From positions 1 to 64,000 of the forward strand of contig JAFUWG010000026.1 of assembly GCA_017483605.1 (NCBI GenBank): a DNA stretch of 64,000 nucleotides, read 5' to 3'. The notes beneath the pieces were generated by a model, which was given only the letters and a program-made list of their open reading frames with translations, had not been told where the DNA came from and ran no database searches. The translations under genes and the position numbers were made by a program. Origin of the DNA: Bacteroidaceae bacterium. GTDB lineage: Bacteria; Bacteroidota; Bacteroidia; Bacteroidales; Bacteroidaceae. This document shows positions 42,901-51,900 of the stretch, in pieces (position 1 is the stretch's first letter; each line of letters begins with the position of its first letter).

Positions 42901-45900
42901 AATACATGATTCTCGGCACCACGGGACACTACAAACTGCTGACCTCAGACTTGGTGAGCGGTTCACACCAGACGGTAACATCCTTTGAGTCATACTGGAA
43001 GAACAATCCCACCGTGAAGAACGTGCTCACCTCTGCCGGCTACACAACGCCCACCGCCGATATTACTGAGGGCAGCAGCGAATGGAACTACTTGAAGAAC
43101 ACCATGGGCTGGCACGAATACAGTGCATGGGGCAGCACGGGAACGCCCGACCAGTGGACCTCAGTCTCAACCAAGCGATATAAGTACGAGAAGCACTGGT
43201 TCCTGCAAGTGGATATGGGCGACGGTGAGTTCGACTTTGAAGAGGTGACCATCAACGGTGCCCTCGTACTGCTTGACCAGCACGGCTGGGAAATCATGCG
43301 TAAGCCTACGGCTAAGAAGGCTGCCTCCAACAAGGCTGCCATCGATGCCGCCATCAGCATCTATGACAGTCCGATGGTGGAACGTTACCACTTCTTCTAC
43401 AACTTCAGCAAGCGCGGCGGATACCATAAATATTTCCCCACCACAGGGCAGAGCAACAGCAACAACAACTACCACGAGGTGGGGACGGGCACTTCGCTTG
43501 CCGACTATACCAACTTCGAGAGTGCCCTGAGCAACAACGGCACGCTGCGCGATGTCTATGTGACCTACGATGTGAAGCCTGCTTACACCGCCACATACAC
43601 GGGTACCACTGTCAGCGGTGACGGCACGCCCACGCTCGGCACGCCAACCTCCTTCCTGGTGCAGCAGGGAAATAAGTATGCTACGAACGGTAGTGGTACG
43701 CTGTCGCCCACTGACGTGCCAACAGAGGGCATGGAGTCGATAGTGACAGGCACTGTCACCAACGATATGCTTTGGTACCTGCAGCCCAATGTCGATATAG
43801 ACCGCGAGATGGGCTTCATCTATAGCGGCGAGAGTGGAGAGCAAGATTATGCCCCGACACAGGAAGAATTGGAATCAGAATATGTCAGCGAAGGCAAGAA
43901 CGGCTTTGACCCCTACAATCTGCAAATCAGGAGTGCAGCAGATGTCTCCAAGTATTTCGTGACTAATGCTACAGGAGGCGTAGGCACCCCCGCCACCACC
44001 TTGAACAATGCCGACGGCATCACCCGCATCGCCACGGAAACATCATCCCTCTCATTGGGCAGCAATAGTGAGAAATACACGGCAGTCGACCACGACAGCC
44101 GCATCGTACATGTCACCAATGCCACCTTCATGGTCGTGCAGGATGCCAACGGCAACATGCACCTCATGCCGCGCTTCGACCATAGCAAGGTGACAGCAAG
44201 CCTAAGTTCTATGGCCGACCCGACCACAGCAGCAGCCACAGCTGATGACGATGGTACGAACAGCCCCCTGACCACCCTATTCTTCCTGCCCAACAAAGAC
44301 TATGTGTATGTTATTGTCGACAACGAAGGGCACGAAGCATTGCGCTATACCTCCTTTGGCGATACAGACCCCATTGTGCCGCTGAAGTTCAAGAGTCCCT
44401 TGGCTACAGACTTCACCTTCTACACTTCAACATCGTTCTCTGATGAGAACAGAATCAGTTCGCTGGTCAATGCCACGCTTACCGACAAAACGATTTATGT
44501 GCGATATAGCTATAACCCCACAGCCGATGCCGACGGACTGTTACAGGGAACATGGTACAACGCCAAGCTGAACGGTAGCGATGTGAAGGTGACCACAGAC
44601 GGCATTGTCAAAGAGTCATTCACCAACGATGTCGCCCACCGCTGGCGCTTCATGCAGAATGCGAGTAGCAAAGCTGATCCCTACGCCGTGACGCTGTGGA
44701 ACGGCACACCGGCAACAGAGGCCTGCGGCAATCGCTACATCATTATGAAGCCCGCCACGGGTGTCTATGCACTGATACAGGCAGGCAACAGTTCTACTAC
44801 TGAGTATAAATTCCTTGACGGCAGTTCTATACCTACAATCACTCCGCAGACAGGCTACCAGACTCTCAGCACTATTGCCGACACCAAATATTTGACACTG
44901 ACTCCAGTCCTGCCCGCCACAACCATCACCTACCATATAATCACCCGCACAGGGCAGGTAGCACTCGTAGGCAAAGAAACTTATACAGAGGCTAAGATGA
45001 AAGAAGATGATTTCAAGTTTAGCCTGCCAGAATGGATGCGCTCGCCACTGATGAAGAATACTGCCGACACATACAACTATTACGCTGCCATCACAGGTGG
45101 AGCAGCCGATGCCTATACCCAGGGGCAGGAAGCTACAGTCTATAACCTCAACGGCGATGGCGTGGTCTATGTGCGCTATGACTACGAGAAGTCACGCATA
45201 GCGTTTACAGACTTCAAGTTCATGACTAATTATCTCACGGAAGCACCCATCGACCTTTCGGGGCAGGTTCCGTATGTCATCAGTATCGGTGGCAATCATA
45301 ACTTGCGTCAGGTAGAAAAAAGTGGCGAAAATGCAAATACTGTCACTCTACAGAGCAATGGTGACAACCTATATAACAGTGAAATGCGCATGAAGGGTGC
45401 CACCTCATGGTTACTCTACGGTAATGACCCCTACGAAGTGTCGTTCATCAATCCCACCTATAGTACCACCAAGGTCTTGGCTGCCCAGACTCCCGCTGGA
45501 GTTGTTACGAGCGACGGCCAAAATGGCGTGACCATGTATATGGCAGAGCCTGATGATGCCGACTACCCCCACAAGACCTTCATGATACTTAAAGCCAAAG
45601 ACGATGGAGTGAACTTGGCTGGTCAGATGGGACTGAAATTGTACGTCACGGGACATGATGATTTGTTTATCTCCGAGAATGGCAAGATGAGCCTTTGGCA
45701 GGATGATAAACCATATTGGGAGCGACGAGCCTCGACGTTAGAACCTGGCAATCGCCAATACTATAGCCGTGTATGCTTCCGCCCCAACGTAGTGTACCGA
45801 GTCATCACCAACAAGGGCAAAGAGGCCGTCCACGCCTACTCCGTGCGTGGCAGTGACTATGATTCTAAAAATAAAATAGTCATTCCAGAATACATCCAGA

Positions 45901-48900
45901 CACCACTGCTCAACAAGCAGGATTTTGTATACTACACCCAGCGTCCCACATGGGATGCTGTTGCTGAGAGACTCGTCACCGACGAGACATCGCGCCTTGA
46001 CACTACGGCACTGACTATGGCCGACGTGGTGACACAGCACATAGGCACTGTCTACGTACGCTATACTTACAGCCGCGAAGACAGTCCGCTCACCTTCCCC
46101 GACGGCATCGGTGCGACGACCCAACAAGGACTGGATTTGAGTGGCAACACCTGGTATAATATGGCTACTCGTACGCTGTCAGAAGACTCAGGATTAGGCA
46201 CAAAATACGTTTACTACAACCAACTGGCCTATATGAAAACCGAGACCGGGATGGAACATTCCAGCCAGTTCGAGACGCTCACCGATTATGGCAATGGCAC
46301 CCCAGGTCTTTCAGACAAACGCATGCTTTGGCGCTTTGTCGGCGATGACCCCTATGCCATACGCATATACAATGGCAGTATGTCAGGGAAATATCTTTCG
46401 GGCATCCGCGAGGCCAATGCATTCACTTTTGTCGATGAAAACAGCAATGCCGAAATCGAGTCATTCTTCCTGCTGCGAGCAAAGGGTCAAGACGACCGTA
46501 TGATACGGGACGACCAGGCCGGCCTCTCATTCTTCATATCTGGTCAAGACTTCGAAACCCGCCAGACACAGAGCTTTATCAACGTACTTAGCAAGAAGAT
46601 AAGCTACTATACCAATGATGCCATACTGAAGTCGTCGTATAGCAACACATGGCAATGCTATCTGCTGACATCGGGTAGCGGAGGTACAAGCGGTGGATGG
46701 GTGTCATTCTTCAAGGCACCCGTGGCACGTAAGTACCGCTATCATGCCATGAATTGTACGACTGGGACACCGACAGAGACGTGGTCTGCGGTGTTGGAGC
46801 ACGATTGGTTGACCCCTGTGGTGTTGGAGGATGATTTTGTACGACTCTATGCCATGTATGAGAAGAAAAGCGGAAATGTCAATAATGACGAGGTGACAGG
46901 CACCAACCAGTTCGACACTCGAGAGGGGCTGACCGATGTGGCACAGTTCTATAGTGATCAGGAAATGAAGACTCGTATATATGATAATTCCAATGATGTA
47001 AAGACTTATGATGTTTACCCAACCATTGATACCGACGACATCTACGATATCTACTTTAAATACTGTTTGGATGAGGAATCAGAGGTGAAGGGCAGAAAGT
47101 GGGAAGATTTGGTGAGCAAAAAAGATGACATTGCACAGGATGTACAGACCTACAGAGGTGATGATAAGCAGGAAGGGCAGGGGCGACTGACAAAGGATAC
47201 GATGCGTGCAAACTGGTTCTTTATGGTGCTTGATACAGACGGGGATGCCACGAAGGATGTGGGCAAGCGGATGTTCTTGCGGCGTGAAGATGATGGCAGT
47301 GTGGGGTGGATGGATAATGACTACGCTCTGCATAAGGACCGGGCGGAAAACTATAACTCGTGGACTTATCACCGATTGGCAGAATGGTATAAGGCTGGTG
47401 ATAATGACGGCTTCCGAGAGGGTCGATGGTTATGGACTTTTGTGGGTGATGACCCTTATAATATCCGCCTGTTGAATATGGAGTCGGCTGTGGGTGTTGA
47501 TGCTGAGGGTGAAGGTGTCTATACGCTGAACGGTGCGGAGGATTGCTGGACAGTGGCAAGCAATCAAGAGATAACCACGACAAAAAACAACGTGACGACG
47601 ACCACTACAACATATCCTGTCAGCATTCCGACGGAAAAGCCGACAAAGAATGACACGTGGGGGCTTTGCAATGGATATGGCTCGGAGGGTACTATCAGCC
47701 TCCAGTTGCCTTTCACCAATGAAACGAACCATACTACTCTTTATTGGCAGATGGCAGACCGTGTTGTTGGCGGCCGACGTGCCAATGACCGTTCCAACGC
47801 CCTCTTGTTGTTGCCATACGAGCCGATGGTCTATGAGGATGTGAACCTTGTGATTCGCCGCAGTGATGAGGTGGAACAGTATAAAAATAATAAGATAGGG
47901 CTCACGGACATGAAGACAGGTATCTCAAAACTCTATTTCGCGGCATCGGAGCGAATGTTTGAGTCGGGTGACATAATTGACATGAGCGATGAGAAGTCTT
48001 TGCCGCTCAATGTACGTCGTGCCTTCTGCAACTACACGCTCTATAGCGATGTCTTCAAGACGGTGGGTGGTGAGTACACCATTACAGAGGGTCCTTATCC
48101 TACAACGGTTCAGGCGACGACTGAAGGCACATGGAGCGGAACGGGAGAATATATACAGAAAGGTGACAGGCTTTATGATGAAGACGGTAAACCCGTATGG
48201 ACTTATCGTAACGCAGACGGCACTCCTGCTCCCGGTGGTGCCCAGAGCATCTACGCCTCATACGAGGTGACGAGTGATGTCTTCTTGAAGTCTGCACCGA
48301 CGGAGGAAGAGATGAAGGAGATGGCGGCAAACAATGACCATGTTTACTTCATGGACTTCCCTGATGCCAACGAGAAGAACCCACACCATGCTTATTTTGA
48401 GCCGCAGGAAACGTTCAAGTCGCAAACTGGTGATGTGACGACAAAGAAGGTGGATGGAATTTATCGCACAGAAAAGAAAAAATGGGACGAGACAAAAAAG
48501 GAATTTGTGGATGACACAGACCAGATTTACAACCACAGCCACTTCAAGACGACCGACAACCGTATGACCTCGGTGCCAGAACGGTTGAAGTGGTACTTTG
48601 TGGGCGATCCCTACAAGGTGCAGGTCTATTGCACGGCTGGTGCATGGGGTAGCAACAACGCATCTTCCAACCCTCAAACCGTGGCTGCCAACCTCTGCCG
48701 TTTCGACCCCACCGAGACCAACTTCCAGTTTGTGGTCGATTGTGTGCATCTGCGTGTTCCTGACTATTCCAATATCGACAATCGAGACACCTTGATTCCT
48801 ACCGACGAGGACGGCAATTTGCTGACAGAAGAAGCCTTTCACAATCGTCACTACAATCAGCCCTACTTCCACGATTTCTACTGGGAGTGTGTGCCCGCAG

Positions 48901-51900
48901 TGAGTGACGACGAGAATGCTTTTGCCCTTCGTTTCAAGGAGGACAACGACCTGCTGGGCTACCGTAATGTGTACTACTATCTGGCACATGACGGACTGAA
49001 CAAACAATATCGCAGCGGGGGAGATAACGTCACTTACAAAATCAACTTGAGTTATAACCCTAACAATGAGCGTCACCAAGCAGGAACCTATGCAGGCTAC
49101 CATGCTGCCAACGACCAGAACACCGTCATTAAGTTGGTGCAACCAGCCAAGGTCTATGTGACGGTGAACCGTAAGGCTGATGGAGAGAATCGCTATGATG
49201 ACAAATCCAAAGTGGTGGAGGATGAACTTTCGGAATACTACGGATTGGGTGAGACCATCACTGAAGTGCCACGCCACTTGCAGCGTAAATTCGTTCAGTA
49301 TGGAAATCTGACCAACACAAAGACAGGTTCTTCTCTCAAACTGACGACGGAGAATGCCACATCATTCCAGACCTGTTCTGCTCACAGCGACAAGGTCCAT
49401 GTGACAGGCACTCAGATTGACCCTGTCTTCAAGTTTAGTGTGGACTATACAGTGGCTGACCTTTCCAATGAAAACAATGGTGCTCATTACTTCACACCAA
49501 GCATGGGGAGCACGATGCAGTGGCTCGACATGACGGTTGGCAATGGCAACTGGCTCTACTATGACAAAACCAACAAGACAGATGACAAAGAAAATACGAC
49601 GCTGGTCAGCAATTACCGCACAGCCGTGAACAACAACTCTGCCAATGGATGGGAAGACGGTTTGAAGGGTCTGCACTGGGCGTTCGTTGGTGATCCGTAT
49701 GACTTTACGATTGTGAATAGACGGCGGTATGAAGATGGTGATGGAAATGGTAAGCAATGGTTAGTTGGCACTAAGACGACCATCGGGGACTCTATCATTT
49801 GGCCAACCCATTTAGCATCCTCTGTTGCAGAGGGTTCAGAAACGTCCACTTTTGCGACATCTTCTGACAAAGTCACCCACTGGTCACTCCAAATGTGGAA
49901 GGTTGCACCTCAAAGTGGTGGGGTTTACCAGTCAGGCAATAGCGATGGAAATTATTTCTTGCGTACATCTTCTTTGAAGGCAGATGAAAATGACGCTATC
50001 AACGGCTCTTCTGGCAATCAGACCAGCAACTACTGGCGTATGGTGAGGGCAAACTATACCAGTTCAACTCCTGCCAGTTATTTTGAGGCAGTGCCATTCA
50101 GCCTGTCCGACCTTGCAACATACAATAACGACAAATACTCCGCCAACTACTCTGCATCAATGAACGGATTGGGCGTCACTCAGCAGTTGCTCGAAATCCG
50201 TACCGCTGTGGCAAAAGACGAAGACAATGCGAACAACGACTGTTTCGATGCCAACATCTACATCTACAATAAGACGACGGGTGAATTGAAGGCACAACTG
50301 AAACATATTGAGTTGAAGTATGCCAACATTGAAACGGCTCTGCCGCAGACATTGCGTCGATATGGTTGCAAATACCCTGAGGCTTATCAGATTTATTCTG
50401 TTGAAGGGGATGGAACATTTTTCAGCCATCTCTCAACGTCATCACCTATCACAGAATTTTCGGCAGAGGCACTTTCCACAGAAAAGGCTATCACGGAAGA
50501 CGGTAAGAAATACATTGAAATAGCCTACCTCTACACCGTCACCGACGATGTGGCACAATTCTTTACCACCCAAGACGAGGCGAACAAAGACGAGTATCTG
50601 TGGGCAAATGCATACTACAAGTGGAACCAGACCTACTCAGGCACGAACCAGCGTATCGTCTATTACGAGCAAGAATTTGACCACTATGTCTATAATGCCC
50701 AAGGGCAAATCATCGACGAAGTCTATAAGACCGTGGAGAAAGTGAGGTATGAAACAGGTACGACCACCACGCCTGCCTATGGTTGGGTAAACAGCCATAC
50801 CGACACGGAAGAGGCATACGGCAATGTGCGTCTGCAAAGCGACGATGATGCCTTGAAGTGGGCACTTGTGGGTGACCCCTACGACTTCACGTTGAAGAAC
50901 TATGCCAAGTATCTGGTGGATGACAACTCGTCGCTCAATTCCGGCGGTGGCACCATCAACTTCTCGCTCACCGACAACGCACGCTGGGCTTTGGCACAGA
51001 GCACCGAACCACAGAAGGATGCCGATGGAAAGATTGTGAAGGACGCTCAAGGCAAGACACAATATCAGTACTATCTTGCCCTCATCAACGGCGATGGCAC
51101 CATTTTGCAATATGTCACCTTCGACCGTGCCAAAAATGGGCAAGACCTCCCTTCTTACGAGCAGTATCTGAAACTGCAAGGTTCACCCATCGCAACCGAC
51201 CCAACAGCCAACCGCTACAATGCCAGCGATGTCAAGCCTTTCTATCTGACAGGCCTGCTCAGTCTTGCTAACACGGTGGTTTATCACCTTGTCATCGCCC
51301 ATCAGCACTCGCTGGACTATGAGGACGCCAAGACCAAGGAGATAGCCGATACCATCAATGCACATCTGGAGGAATTCTTGAAGTACAAGAACAAGGACTA
51401 TTTGAACTATATTGAGGAGAAGACAACTGATGGCGGCATTCGGTATTATGACTATAAAAGTGGTGCCACCGACGAGCAGCGAGCAAACTTGAACAATCTG
51501 CTGAAAACTGCCTCTCTCCGCGACATCGTCAGTTTCCCCATCAAAGACCGTGAAGTGGAAGGTGTCGGCATCGGCAACCGCTTGAATGTGCCGTGGTACA
51601 TGCGTCGCCAGTTCTGCAAGTACACACTCTATCAGAGAGATGTGTTACGTTCTGTGACCAGCGATCGCCCCGTCTATTATAAAGATGCCAATGGCAACTA
51701 TACCGATGCCAATGGTAACATTGTTGATGCAGACCATAAAGTGCAACGGACTTTCGTTGAGAATGGTGTGGAGAAACCTGCCTACGAGATTGACTGGGTA
51801 TCTGTCACCCAATATGAAGGAAACGATTCACAGAAATTGGCTGATAAAGAGACTGTTCAGCAGGAGAATGGGAAACCCATTACCAAACTGAACAACAGCC